Shown here piece by piece: positions 37,132-50,219 of a DNA stretch of 64,000 nt. Numbering within the stretch: the first letter of the stretch is position 1; each line of letters opens with the position of its first letter. The DNA comes from Drosophila pseudoobscura (Eukaryota; Arthropoda; Insecta; Diptera; Drosophilidae): NCBI RefSeq assembly GCF_009870125.1, contig NC_046679.1, positions 15,562,001 through 15,626,000 on the forward strand, given 5' to 3'. Below the pieces are notes generated by a model. It worked only from the letters and a program-made list of their open reading frames with translations. It was not told where the DNA came from and searched no databases. The position numbers and the translations under genes were made by a program.

Positions 37132-40100
37132 GTAAGTAAGTAACTAGCGGACAGATAATAACTTCGTTTAGCTACGTTTGGGGGTCCTGCCTTTTCTCTC
37201 TCGTGAATAACTTACGAGTAAAAGGTTCTTTGGGTCATTTTCCTTTATGACCATTAAAATTCCCTTCCACTCGAGCATATGACATGGGTTTCTCTCTAAT
37301 TTCCGGCATCCACATCCACATATCCCACAAATTCGTTCCATACATGTGTAAGTATTTTTGTTGTACAGTACAACACAAAACGGAAGTTATTAATTCTTAC
37401 GCACGATTTCGCTCGATTTGATTTTTATATGAATTGCTATTGATATTGGTATTGAAGTGGTTTTGTCTTTTTTTTTCTTCCTTTTTTGTTGGTTTATTTT
37501 GGCCCCAGTGTGCCAGGTAATTGAAATGGATATATACAATTGTGATCTCTGTGGGGGCTTCACTCGAGCGTACACCTTTTGTGGGTTATGAATTTTTATG
37601 ATGGAACAACGAAACTCCATAATGGAATATTTTATACGGCCAAAAACACACACAGACAACCGGAATGTACTGGTATCTCGCATGGCAAATTAGAGTTACT
37701 TCCTCTCACCCCCATATCGTGTTAGACCAAATATTTGTAGAGAGACAGACCTACACGAGAACTACACGAGTCAAGGAATAATGCGATTAATATTTAATCT
37801 ATTTTGTTTGCAATTTGCACATAATTAAGCGCGCTCAAATATTACATTAAACTATGCACGAGTGCCCGCAAAACTATTCCGGCTCCCCAGCTGCGGGCTA
37901 GAAGTCCGCTCCAGCAGCCAAAAAATTCACGCATATGTGGTGTTGGTCGTACCTCGCGAAACTTATAATTAAATCATGCGCAAATAATTATGAAGCCATG
38001 CCTCACGCCACCTCCCCCTCCGCCTCCCAGCGCCACCCAGCACCAACCAGCACCAAAACAAAAAACGATATCTGATATCTGAGCATAATTATGCACATGC
38101 TTTCTGGGGATGTAATATTGCATTTCGACAAAATTCAACAAATTAGCTTCGTTAGAGGTCGGTCCCGTTAGAGGTAATAAAGCCGAAAGGCCTCTCTGCT
38201 AAGCCAGGAAAGAGTAACTGAACCCTTTGGCAGAATAACCTGGTCTGGTGCAACGCAAGGCTTTTTCAAACATTATTGGACTTTATTCTGTGCTACTACG
38301 TATGAAAATTATTAAACTGCCGGTGGTGGTGCGCCAAGGAGTCGGGGCTGGAGAGCACGTACGATAATTAATATAATTGAGGCAATCAAGACTGCACGCA
38401 TTTGTTGGCAATTTATCGGCTCTCGGCCATTTGCACAATTGGTGTTAAAAATAATGCATTTAACCCGATGCTATACCAGGAATAGCGGGCTGTGTGGGGG
38501 CGGGGCGAGAAGTGGCACAACCAATGAGTGGGTGTGTGAAAAATTGGCATACTTAAATGGGAGCGGTATTTTGCCAGGGACCCTTCATACTTAAATGCTA
38601 AAGGGATTACCAGGGATGCGTCAGGCCATACTCAAACGGTAACGGTATGCCCAGGAACGAGACTATGGCTATAGCTATGGCTATGAGGACAATTGTGGGC
38701 ACACAAATGGAGGCCAATTGCAGTCGGACATGTGCCAGGAGCCAAATGGCCGGCATTAAAATTTAGAAAATCCCCCGCCAGCGTCTGTCCGTCCATGTGA
38801 CTGGCCACCACCACGTCCTCCTCCTGGTCCTCGTCGACGTCCAGCTACGGACCGACCACAACGTAACAGGTTAAACACTGCGCCACGTTAATTGCGTCGC
38901 TTAATTGCGCCACAGTTGCAACTGTTGCATGTGTGTGTGCGTCCCCTGATGGTGCGATTGGGCTGTGCCATTTTTATGCAATAACAATAAGGCTGCATAA
39001 CAATGAAGGGAGCCCATTTTGGTCCTTCTTTTTTTCTTTTTTGAAAAATTACTCAACACAGTGAGAACAGCAAAGAGCCATTTGCACTGGCTGCCACAAA
39101 ATGTGGCCAAATGAACAGCACACGCACACACAGTCACGGGACTGCTCTCTAATAGTTTGCCCCGGCCATATGCCTCTTCCACCAGTAACTTCATATTCCG
39201 ATGCACTTGAAGAAAAAAAAGAGGAAAATCAAGGAAAAACCTGAAACGAAAGAAGGATTCATTTACCCAATCCTCACATCAGAAGCACTGTTCGTAGAGG
39301 AATCCACATGGCAAGCCAAGATTTGCAAGCGTCTAAGCCATAGATCCTTTTTCTCAGTGATCCATTCCAGCACACACACAATAGCTACACTAATTGCCAT
39401 ACATTTTCGGTTTTTCAATGGTTTAGGCCAGGGACAAAACGTACCCAACCCGGACCCATCTCCCATCTCGGCCCAAATTGAGCCTTGTTTTGTGGCCACT
39501 GCTGGTCAGCAGAGGTCGAGTAGAAGGAGCGCCATCACCAATGGCACTCTCTTAGTACCCACTCCTCGGCATTGTCCCGAGCCGAGTGTTTGTGTGTGTG
39601 TGTGTGCTCAATTGTGCATGCAAAAAACGAACATTTAAGTTAATTTTTGGCTACGCAAATTGCACAACTTTGTCAAGTGATTAATTTCATAGACAATTTC
39701 TGTGGCTGGCAGACTGGTCCCACTGGACCCACTGGACGCACTGGAGTCTGTTCAGCAATTTCCTGGCAGTGACCAAGTATTTATCTTTGGGTTTCTATTG
39801 CTGTTGAAATCGTTTTGCGGTCAGTTCAGTTCAGTCCAGTGGCTCAACTGGATCAAATTGACTTGGATAGGGTTCTACTCGTATTTACAGTAGAATACAA
39901 TGGCAGGAAAACCAATGGGAAATACGTTACTTGACTTTCAATTTGAATTCATGCAAATTGTCATAAATAGTCCTAAATATTTGAAGAAGATTTTTTGTAA
40001 GCGGTTGATTGGATTAATTAAAAGATAAATCTGCAGGATTTTGATTTTGTGTTGTTCATCTCCATGGCTTTTCTTTAAAGGTATGGCTTGTCTGCAGATA

Positions 40101-42091
40101 TTCGATTTATTCTAGGTGTTCTGGACCACATTAATCAGCTCTTTTATGATATAATTATGCTATTCATTAGCCGTGTTGTACAAAGAAGTATATTATGCAT
40201 GCTCTAATTTGCAATGCCCCTATGCTGCTGTTTATCCGCACACTCCATCCTGATCCTGATCTATCAAAACTCATTAATTCAATGCATTTGCCTCCGGTAA
40301 AACATTAGCATATTACAAACCATGTTGGGGGATTTTGTTTTCGATAAAAGAATAGCTACCCCAGAAGCATTTTCGCAGCACCCGCATCAAAATAATTTCA
40401 TTTTCTATTCAAATTTTGTACATTATTGGGGCCTTTGTTACCGCCAAAGAATACATACTACGATAAAAGAACACACAAAAATACACCGCTGACAGCCGCA
40501 GGGAGCAGCTACCAAGGACATGGGCACCGCCGCAAACAATTCGGCAACCAAAATGATAAAGTCAATTTGCAATTAGCTAATGCACGGCAAGGGCGGCGCT
40601 GCATCAAACATTTTTGGCATGTAAATTAATTTAGCCGCCTCTAATTAATTTGTGAAAACATTTTAGTCAATTATGTTTACGGTGGCGAGTGGCACGACGG
40701 CTTTTCAGGCCCCAGTCTCTTTACAAACTCAATTTCACTGATAATGTAATTTGGTGTAACACGCGGAATGAAAGGACTGAGAGGCAATGGCGAAAGGAAA
40801 ACTCCATCAAGTTTTCATCACAACAATTCGCATGCCCTGCACAATTTATCAAGTCATCAAAAGATCCCAATGAAGCGATGAAATATGATTTATTTTTTCC
40901 TTTATCTAAATATTCGTGGGGCTGCAAAGTTGTGCCTTATGATAATGAGCTAGTCACCACTTTTATATATTTAATATTCCTTATGGCTAATTTTATATAT
41001 ATTGCTGAATTCTATACATTTTTATTTTATTTTTTACTTTCTTCTAAACACTATATTTGAATCAAAAATAATTTATATTATTTTAATTTTGATTCTAATT
41101 AAGGTTTTTAAGAGGTAGCATTGTTTAGTTTGAATTTCGTTGGGTTGATAACTGATTTTATCTAAACTAGGCAAAGATATGATAAGATATGAAACAACGC
41201 TGGAGTATGTATTTTTGTAAGGGAGCTGATATATTTCTTATCTACCCATTGAAAGATAATGGAATCTTAATGTGTCCGATTTTGGATATTTTATTTACAA
41301 ATCTAAAGAATTTCATTCAAGCTTTTGGTGACACAGTTCTTAAGTTGCGATAATAGTATTGAATATTAAGACTGAGGGTCTGATGCGCCCAACTATAGCT
41401 TTATCGAATAAAGTGATCCGAAATGGTGGTACGGATCAAAGGAATGGCTGGCGCCAGCAGAGTTCTACAGAGTTCGATTTGACAGCCACCCGAAATTGGC
41501 TAGCAAAAACAATGCAACGCTAAATGTCAGCTATCAGCCCAGTCTCAATTCCATTCCGTTTGTTGGCCGGCCTGGGGGCAAAAATCCTGCTCTGCGCCCT
41601 TTTTTCTGTCATGGTTTCATTTTTGGCTTTTGGTTTGCATTATGTTTTTGTCGAATACTGCTCTTGGCAGCTGGACAAATTGCCTGTCCATGTAACGAAA
41701 ATAATCAGCTTTGTGTTATTTTTTGAAATTTTATAATCGAAATCGTTGACGCTGACGCTGACTGGCCGCCGACCGACATGTTGCAAATTGTTTTGGGGGC
41801 TAATGCATAATGCATGTGATTTGGAATCAATATTCTGTTATCTTTTGCTGAGGTTTTCATGCCGGGATTTTTTTAATAATGCCGGGACCCCACACCCACA
41901 TCCGCACCCACTTCACGATCCGTTCGGCTACTTAGATTTAATAATGCGCACTCAGGCGTGCAGACATATGTGTGTGTGTGTGTGTGGGTGGGGGGACTGT
42001 GTGTCCTCCCTGCCACCCTATTACTTGTGCTTCACTGACCCACAGGCCAAATCAAAGGCCCTAGGGTCGCTCTTTTTTTCATAATGTTGCC

Positions 42092-42119
42092 CCACACACA
42101 CACACACACAGAGAGAGAG
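42092..42119. repeat. (CA)n(GA)n compound microsatellite
   Basis: CA run passing directly into a short GA run, followed by a G-rich stretch. Confidence 0.85.
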
Positions 42120-43844
42120 TGGGGGGGGAGGAAGCTTAAAAATTAATAATTCAAAGGTTTATGGTCCAAGGGCTGAGGCTGACCGGAGCTGCTTGCCCCT
42201 TGGGGTTTTTGTCCTTTAAACTGGAAATCAAATTTCATTGATTTCCTTGCTTGACTTGAATTTCGAAATTCCTGGCCATATCTGGGAAATGAATTTAATT
42301 AGTTTGTTGCATTCAATTAAATTCAATTTGTACAAAGCTATCCACACATCCACAACCATGGAGGCATCTGCCTAACAGCCATGAAAACTTTGACGTTTTG
42401 TCGAAACTTGCGACAAAGTCATTATTCATAAGTGTCGGAGAAGTGTGGGCTGGGAGCTGGGGGCTGCTGCTGATTCGGGGGCGTGTCTGTGTCTATCATC
42501 AACAAGCACGAAACATGTAAACTGCAATCATTACAAGGTAATTAGAAGTTTTCGACAGAAACTAACAAAAGCCGAGGAGCTAGAGCCCAGATTCCGATAT
42601 GGAGCCGGAGCCAGGATATTTTACAGCTTCTCTCGTGTATTTAGACGGGGCTTTAATTTGGTTATGCAACCGAGGCACATCAATCTTCTGGAGGCTTGGA
42701 AGGAGTATCTGCTCTCTCTTTCTTTTTTGGGATTATCTGTGTGTGCCGCCAGGCATTGGGTGTGCTGCCGTAACATACGCTGCCATGGTTTGTTGAATTT
42801 GAGTTTAATGACGTGTAAAAATGTTTTCACGGCTTTTGATTATATTTTACCTTAAGCGCCGCTAAAGTTTGGGGCAACCCACGACCACCCCCCATCCGGC
42901 ATATGCTCCCTTCCGACACACACACACATACACACGAGGGCCAATGTACATATGTATATGAATATCCCTTCCGTTTGCCATTTGCAATGAATAATGTCAA
43001 CGTCGCGCAACGTCTCTGTTTTGCATATGAATACCTTGTGGCATCATCGCTGATTAGCAACGGCGACTGACAATGGATGCTGGTTGCCGTTTTTTGGGTG
43101 GCAGCGGAAACATTTTAATGACAATCATTGGCTCACACCCACCGCCTCGCAATAACACATCCATTACCCTTCCCCTTTTAAGTGTCAGTTATCGTTTTCA
43201 GTCTACATACATATACATATATGTATTGTATTTTTTTTTGTTTTTGGGGAGGCCACGCAAGGTTTAGCAGACATAATGTCTGTGTATGAGTTAATTAAAG
43301 TTTGGAGATTCGCGTTTTACATTAATTTTGATTGCTGCACATTGCAAAGTTATGCTGATGACAAACCAAACTTATTCAAGTTTTCCCAAGCGTAACGAAA
43401 GGGTTCCAAAATATGCAGGAAAACTTTTGCAACACAACCAGGTGAGGAATACCTCAGGAACCAGCTTTTGCTTTATTTGGCATTGGATTTATATGAAATA
43501 CTGCTTCTCTATTTCATATCTTCCACTCCGAATTGTTCAATCTAAAGAATCTCCACTGTAGCATACTTTGCAACGTCCCATAGATCTGTGTACATTTCGT
43601 ATTTACTCTTTTCAATTGCCATATCTTTTGCCCGCTCGAGTGGCATTGGCTAGGCGCCTCATCTAACGGGAATGGAAAGCACACAATGCTGGTTGTTGCG
43701 CCGAAATACCCTCCGCCATTCACATTGCTCAGCTGGCTAAGAAAATTATTTTTAATGCTTGTTGGCAGTGCCAAAGTTAAGCACAAAAGTTTCCATGTTG
43801 TAAACAAAACAATGCGCTCTGTTGACAATTGTTCCCAGGCAGCG

Positions 43845-43904
43845 AGCCATCCAGCAAGCCATCCAGCAAGCCATCCAGCAAGCCATCCAGCAAGCCATCC
43901 AGCG
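43845..43904. repeat. 12-bp tandem repeat, about five copies
   Basis: Nearly perfect tandem copies of AGCAAGCCATCC. The array is open in several frames (Ala-Ser-His-Pro on one strand, Trp-Leu-Ala-Gly on the other), which explains the long spurious frames crossing it. Confidence 0.9.
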
Positions 43905-46661
43905 GCAGGCCTGCAGCTGCTCATGCTCCTGGCCCCCCATTCCTCCCATTCGCTCCTTCCCCGTATTTGTGTGAGTGTTTTGACTTATTTAATGCTCGAG
44001 TAAACCTCTAAAAGAATACAAATCACAAAGAAAAGCCGAAGCTGTTGATACACTGGCAGATATCCATCATATCAAAGTCAGTTTTCCAGCCTACAGATCG
44101 TACCCTTCAGTCCTTAAAGTGTTCCAGGCGGTGTTACGAATGTGCACTGTAGCAGCCACATAGCTTCCTGCCCAAAATCCTAACACCCTCTGGAAGGGTG
44201 TGGAAAAAATGCAAGCTACTGGAAAAAAAAAACAATGGCACAAAGTCATAGAAAATACTTAGTAGATGGTAAATACGTGCAGCTTTGTACTTGTTGCATT
44301 GCCCTTGCTACTTGCTACTTGCCACTTGGCGCCCGGCGCCCGGCAGCTCCTGCAACCTCTTTCTTCCCCCACAACAGACGCCGCATTGTTTCTGATGCTA
44401 AATGCAGTTTAGTGTTGTTGTGGGTTGTGGACAGGCGCAGGTGATATTATTGACCAAAGTTTAACAATTGCAAACAGTTACAAGTCACAAAACAATTGCT
44501 GCGACACTTTTTAGTTTTCCAACTCGCTGGCACTGGGGCCTGCCTTGTTGGGGCTTCTTGTTCTGCGTGTTTCTGCTACTGTTTCTGTGTTTCTGTGTGG
44601 GTTTCTGTGGTGCTGTTTGCTGTGTCTGTGTGGCGTGTTCCTGTAATACCTTATCAAATATAAATAAAGACACTTTGTGCGGGCTTAGGGCTTACCTTTT
44701 TGGGGTTTTCCCTGTTGCTTATTCGGTTGCAAAAAGTTAATCAAACAAAGTTTATCCCAGGGAGCAAGTGCTCAGAGGTCCATTGTGCACTTCCAATGCA
44801 GATGTGCACTGAAAATCTACTACTATGTTTTAAATTGTTTTCAAATGTATATTTAATAATATAATACAATAAAATCTCTCTCTCTCTGTCTCTCAGAGTA
44901 GGTATATTTAAAAAAAAAAAGGGTAAAGCCATCCCCATCTCTGGTCTGTTTTTATTATGCATTGCTACAGTTGGTGCAATGTTCGTTGCCAAATATCTTT
45001 CTTGTGGGTTCCACCCGCTCAGTCATACACAGACAATGGCAAATTCCAAAACGTATTTGATGCACACAGAGAATGCAGTAGACAATGGAAGGCAGCTTAG
45101 GTGTGTTGGTTCATTAATTTCCACAAATGAAGCAACTGCAAATCCATTCGCCAGCTTCGGTAATAATCAACAAGCCATTCAACAGATAAAGGTAGCTTAA
45201 AATTTCCAATTTCCAGTTGCCATTCAGCACAGAAACACACAACACTCAGAGCCATGGGCGAGTGGACAGAACAGAACAGAACAGAACAACCTCATGGCCA
45301 TGTGGGAAGTGGACAGTAGTCTCATAGGTAATGGACGGTCGGTCCTTTTTTGCCGCTCCAACTGTGACCAACAACAACTTATTGCGGTTACGAATTGTGG
45401 CAAAAGCTATCAATGATATTATCAACGGACAGACAGACAAACAGACTGGCAGAACAGGAAAGAGCAGAGCAGAAACCTAAGCGGAACGGAGCCCAAACCA
45501 AATCGAAACGAACGTATGCAAGCCCAATTACATCCGGTTGCAGTTTCAATTTCAATTTGCCCTGGCCGACGAACAATGGCCAATGGGTTGGCTGTTGCCT
45601 GTTGGCTCTGCTGTCCTGTCTGACGGGCCCCAAAAAGGGCCAAAGGATATAAAGGCCGAAATGCCTCTGGCCTGCACTGCCGCCACTGCTGATGCTTGGC
45701 ATAATATTAATTTAAATTAGACAAAATACCATAGGGCCCAGGTATGCCAGGCCCTCTGATGTGGTGAGGTGCGCATTGCCACTGCAGTGCGTGGTGCCTT
45801 CTGGCGTGCCGTGCCGTGCCATGGCGTGGGTGTGGGTGTGGGTGTGGTGTGTGTAGTCTCCAAATGCAATTTTGGCATTTTGGTTGAGTGGCTTGGGTTG
45901 GACAGCAGCTAATAACGATGTGCCCTGCACTCAATGTGACCTGTGGGAGCATCAAATTATCATTTACTGGTACTTTTACTTTGCTGCTTTCCATGAAAGG
46001 AGGATTAATAATAATTCTGTATTTCACAGAATGGGTACCATTTTAGTCGGTTCATTAAAAGGCACAACTATTTGGCGTTTTGCCTGGCGTAGCGTGAAAT
46101 TTCTAATTTGCCAATGCGATTCGAAACTTTGAATAAGGGCAACAACGCAACCGGAAATTCCGATTGCGACTGACCTGCCTAATTATCCAGAAAATGCAGT
46201 TAATACTTTTCGACCGACAGGAAAATGAAACCTCGGGGCCGGAGGGGAGTTGCGAGGAGAAAACTGCTGTTTGCGCATTTGTTTATTTGAAAATTTTGGA
46301 TGCATCACTTAATTGCATTAATATACATCGATCTGGCGTATGCAAATATATTTTTGGGAATTGTCACAGCTGCCCCACACCCCCCCTCACCCATACCAGT
46401 GTTTGAATATTTTCCTGTGTTCTCCTCTATATTTGTCTGGTTTTCCACGGTTTTTTGTGACCGCCATGAAAATTAGCAAGGCAAATTGCTGCCATTGACG
46501 GGTCAGCATATTTTTCTTCTAATAATAGAGTTGTTGCCAATTAACACGCCGCCACGGCACAAACTCATACACAATCGGGCAAGTAGGGGAGGGGACGTCC
46601 ACGCATGCAGAAGACCGAAACAGATTTCCGCTTCCGTTTTGCATTAGTCGCTTCATGGAAC

Positions 46662-46701
46662 TACATATACATACATACATACATACATATATTCATACAT
46701 A
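46662..46701. repeat. (ACAT)n repeat
   Basis: Tetranucleotide ACAT run with slight degeneration. A similar ACAT run lies at 51105-51136. Confidence 0.85.
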
Positions 46702-47763
46702 TTCGGGGTGACGCTGCTGCTGCTGTTGCTGCCGCACATAATTTATGGAAAATTGTTTGCATTTAATTGCATGGTTTAGCTTTAGCCCCATGTTGTTCTT
46801 GTTGCCCACATTGTTATGCATAATTCATTTGGGTGTACAGACGGGGAGTGTGAGGTGCGGGGAGTGGGTGTTGCAAGTGAGTGATGAATTCGCTCTAATT
46901 AACTGCAACTCATCAGCTCATTTATCCAATGGCCTGTCTGGTCGTCCAACGAGATATATGCATATGCATATATTTGTACCGTTAATGTCGCCCGGCTAGT
47001 GTGCACAGACTTTGGTTTGGTAAATAATGCAGTATTTGACTGACGGCTTTATTAAGATTGAAATGCGAATGCATTTTTCAATCTGAGTTTGTTCAAAGAA
47101 AACTCAAATACTCCAGACATACCATAACGATATTAATTACTTATAGCCTGATGAAATTGGACTTTGGACAGTCTTATGAGAAAAGCTTGAAGTGAGAGCG
47201 AGAAAGTTATATGCGCCAGCTGCGGCAGAAATATTCGATTTCCACACTTTTCAGATTCAATTTCTGTCTCTCCCTCTCTCTAAAGTCTAGTGTCATATGG
47301 GTATATTTAATTCCGTAATTTCGAGGACTTTAGTGCATTAATTAATACTCTTTTTATAAGATTGTCACCCTCTGGTGTTTGAAACGAAATTACACGATAG
47401 ACATTAGTAACTTTTCCAACACTAGTAGTGACATCTCTCAATTAGTGAAAATAAAAATAGTCTGGCTTATAAAGCAGTGCAATTTGATGTGGCTATAGAA
47501 TCTGTTTACTCTCTTTGTTTAAGTCTGAGGCCAGGCTCAAATTTCTGTCTGGGCTAAACGCAACATCTGCTTGAAAGGTGCAAGATTTCTCGGCTTATAA
47601 CCCAAACAAAGTGGTCAACAAAAGTTGCACTGCACCGCAAAAAAAAACAGACAGAAGGCCGACTTTCATATTGACAGAAAACAATTAAAATTCTGCCACC
47701 GAAGAGACAGGTGAAAGCCGCAGGGAAAATTAAAAGGAAAATTAAACAATTAAAGCAAACAAG

Positions 47764-48759
47764 ATGAGCGATTCAAATGTTAATATCGGGGAATTGGCCG
47801 AGGCCGAGTACATCTGTGGATGGATTTTGGACCTGTGCAGCAAGGAGGACCGTCCTTTGGCCATGCTAGAGCTTTGCGAGCGTCGCCGAGTAATCGTAAA
47901 TCTCGGTCCCATGCTGTGGCAGTCGTTTGGCGCTGTGGCCGGGCTATTGCAGGAGGTGATTGACGTCTATCCGGCGGTGTCGACCAACAGTTTGGACGAC
48001 CAGCAGTCACAGCGCGTATTCGCGGCCCTCAGCCTCTTCTTGTCCATGGCCAAGCATCCGGATACTGGAGTGCTGCTGATGCGCACCCACCTGTTCTACT
48101 ATCTGATGCCACTGCTGAGGCTGACCCAGAAAACGCGTCCCATCGAGAACGTGCGACTCTCGGTCCTGATCATCATCTGTGGGCTGCTGAAAAAGAACAC
48201 ATCGGAGATCATCTGCTACACAATGGCCGCCGAGATGATTCCTCAGCTCCTGCACCAGATGGAGCACGGCTCGAACATTAGCAAAACACTCTCTTCGTTT
48301 ATTCTCTACCGGATCCTGGACAATGCGGTGGGCCTGAAGTTTGCCACCCGTCGTCTGTCCCGTCGAACCCATCTGATCCACACTCTGGGCCGCGTCATCC
48401 ATCAGCAGACGCTGGAGCCGGATCCTCGTATCCTGCAACATGTCTTGCACATCTACACGCGTCTGGCCGACAATCCCGAGTCCCTCGAGATGATCCAGCT
48501 ACACTTGCCGATGCAGCTGCGCAATGGCTTCTTTTGCATGGATAATGTGCTCAGCTATGACAACGTCAAGTCCGACCTGCGGATACTCAACGAGAAGGTG
48601 GCCATTAAGGCCATTAAGTGTAAGTATTGGATGGCATTTGCTCCGGAATTCAAGCAGTTGATTGTTGATCTATTGCAGCGCAAGCAGAAGAATCCCTCTG
48701 TTCAATTAATTGACGCACACGGGCAGTTTACACCTCGACAAGTTTCCTTTTTCGTTTAA
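47764..48759 (+). CDS. Rcd-1/CNOT9 (Caf40) paralog
   Basis: The ATG at 47764 opens a frame of 331 aa. Residues about 14-270 match the armadillo-repeat fold of CNOT9/Rcd-1, the CCR4-NOT subunit that helps recruit repressors for mRNA deadenylation. Visible signatures are LGPMLWQSFGAVAGLLQE (about 47-64), KTRPIENVRLSVL (about 124-136) and ADNPESLEMIQLHLPMQL. Many conserved sites differ from the usual ones, so this is a diverged paralog and not the highly conserved main gene. D. melanogaster also carries an Rcd-1-related second copy. A 59-nt GT-AG intron is likely at 48620-48678 (GTAAGTATT ... CTATTGCAG). Splicing it would give stop 48711-48713 and 296 aa, close to the family's usual 300, whereas the unspliced frame adds 46 residues without homology. 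No intron is visible in the first 855 nt, so retroposition is possible. Confidence 0.85.
   Translation: MSDSNVNIGELAEAEYICGWILDLCSKEDRPLAMLELCERRRVIVNLGPMLWQSFGAVAGLLQEVIDVYPAVSTNSLDDQQSQRVFAALSLFLSMAKHPDTGVLLMRTHLFYYLMPLLRLTQKTRPIENVRLSVLIIICGLLKKNTSEIICYTMAAEMIPQLLHQMEHGSNISKTLSSFILYRILDNAVGLKFATRRLSRRTHLIHTLGRVIHQQTLEPDPRILQHVLHIYTRLADNPESLEMIQLHLPMQLRNGFFCMDNVLSYDNVKSDLRILNEKVAIKAIKCKYWMAFAPEFKQLIVDLLQRKQKNPSVQLIDAHGQFTPRQVSFFV
48620..48678 (+). other. Predicted 59-nt intron in the Rcd-1 paralog
   Basis: GTAAGT donor, a pyrimidine-containing tail and a TTGCAG acceptor, with the same length as two of the introns in the sno paralog. It sits in phase 1 after codon 285. Spliced product ends in SQAEESLCSIN; the retained form reads through. 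Confidence 0.55.
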
Positions 48760-48934
48760 CCTTTATGTAATTTTTCTTGAGAATATATTTGTACTTATGT
48801 ATGTAGCCTTGCACCCACTCGGGGGAGCCCTGGCATCAGCATGTAAATTGCGTTACCTTTTCTCATTTTTATTTTTAGTTCGGGCTGGGGATCGAATTGG
48901 TTTGCCTGGAGGGGGCATCAAGTTTGCGTAATGC

Positions 48935-48940
48935 AATAAA
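48935..48940 (+). terminator. Poly(A) signal of the Rcd-1 paralog
   Basis: AATAAA 175 nt after the unspliced stop. A second AATAAA lies at 49008-49013. Confidence 0.5.
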
Positions 48941-49220
48941 CAGCTCGTAAATATTTTGATACCAATTTTCCAGCGTAATTGACTCAACGGTACTTTGAAT
49001 GTCAAACAATAAATTCAATTACCAATCCATAGCCCCAAATGCAGACCCCACTCTGTACCACACACACACAGACACACACTCTCCAGACATGTCAGGGATG
49101 GAATGGGAATGGGAAGGGGAAGGGGTAGCAGCAACGCTTAACCCTACCGTGCACGTGCTACGGCTCGGTTCTGACATGGATATGCCGAAAAATCTTCGAA
49201 GGATGAAAATGGGACCGAAA

Positions 49221-49262
49221 CTGGGGCTGGGGCTGGGGCTGGGGCTGGGGCTGGGGCTGCTG
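49221..49262. repeat. (GGGGCT)n repeat
   Basis: Seven nearly perfect GGGGCT hexamers. Flanked by non-coding DNA. Confidence 0.9.
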
Positions 49263-49437
49263 TAAAACCAAAGCAAGCGGAAAATCAACGCACAAGTCGA
49301 TAAATATTTGTATGAACAGCCAAAGAAAGCAGAGAGCAAACAGCCCGGCAAAAAGGAAACCAAAGAATCAGTTTTGTAGTTGTAATCAGAGAGCGGGGCA
49401 GACGCAGGGTTGATCGCTGCCACAGCGTAAAACAATT

Positions 49438-50213
49438 TCATATAAAAACAAATGATTCTTGGGTCGCACATAAACAAAGCGCATCACAATGCTGGGGTGA
49501 GTCAAGCCATATCGAATAAGAGGGGAGTACAATTCCAGGCAGATCAAAGCTCTGGGGAAACGTCTGGCAAGACCTGAAAGGAAAAATAATATGTTAATCC
49601 TTTCATGGAATGGTGGGGATAGGAATATCTTTACCTTGGATCTCCGAGAATATCAGAAAAGCATAAGCCGTTTGGATAATTGATGTGTCCAAGGCCTGAG
49701 AAGAAAAAGAACAATACATTTCAATTGAAACCTATGAAGGTGGCAAAGTATTCATATATGTTTGTAGCTTTACCTTGAATTTGTAGATCCGCTATCCATG
49801 GCTGCAGGAGGAGTGTATGCATACAAGGCCTCACGAAGTTCTTTGAAACAACACCTAAAAATCCCAGTGCAGTCAAGCCTCTCAACCCGGAAAATACGAA
49901 CAGAGAGCAAGTCCGAGCCAAGACTGAATATTTCCAATCAAATCCGGCATGACAGCAATAGTCAGCCCACTTAATCTCCATTCTGTTCTGCGTCTTTTAC
50001 CTGTAATCGTACCTTCTCGTATGGTGATACCTCTTGGTATGAAAGATCATCCCAAAAGGCAACAGTACTGTCCAGCTGGCTAGCCAACAGAGGGAATCGA
50101 TTAGGGGAATCCCGAAACCAATTCGGTGTTACGTTTATGATGCACAAATTGAAATTTATAATAATTTTCCACCCATGTAGAACCAGAGCTTCGTTTTTAT
50201 CGAGAACCACCAT
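49438..50213 (-). other. Candidate minus-strand spliced locus, possibly decayed
   Basis: On the minus strand, an ATG at 50213 opens an 80-codon frame to a stop at 49971-49973, with protein-like content (for example NWFRDSPNRFPLL). It is followed by at least two clear introns. One is 49773-49696 (78 nt, GTAAAG...TTCTCAG) and one is 49634-49574 (61 nt, GTAAAG...CTTTCAG). Between them is an exon at 49695-49635, and the last exon starts at 49573. One frame stays open through the exon ending at 49774, then 49695-49635, then to a stop at 49438. Another frame, open from 49695, reads GLARRFPRALICLELYS and beyond. I cannot decide the true frame. I do not recognise the protein. It may be a gene, a non-coding RNA or a decaying gene. 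Confidence 0.4.
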
Positions 50214-50219
50214 ATACAA

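Larger units (their letters stand above)
37140..47460. other. Long non-coding block
   Basis: No gene is supported over 10.3 kb. The block contains CA/GT runs (42092-42119 and neighbours), a 12-bp tandem repeat at 43845-43904, AGAAC repeats at about 45268-45290 and an ACAT run at 46662-46701. Two hydrophobic small frames (41524-41736 plus; 44468-44740 plus) show no homology I can recognise and lie in GTTT/TGTG-rich DNA. I regard them as chance frames. Confidence 0.5.

Noticed and set aside
41524..41736. 70-residue hydrophobic ATG frame
   Set aside because: The hydrophobicity comes from GTTTT/TTTTG-rich DNA. No homology or promoter signals are seen.
42445..42855. 136-residue plus-strand open frame
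   Set aside because: Starts at GTG, no family resemblance, and lies in repeat-rich non-coding DNA.
43845..43904. CRISPR-like direct repeats
   Set aside because: The 12-bp units are contiguous without spacers, in a eukaryotic genome. This is an ordinary minisatellite.
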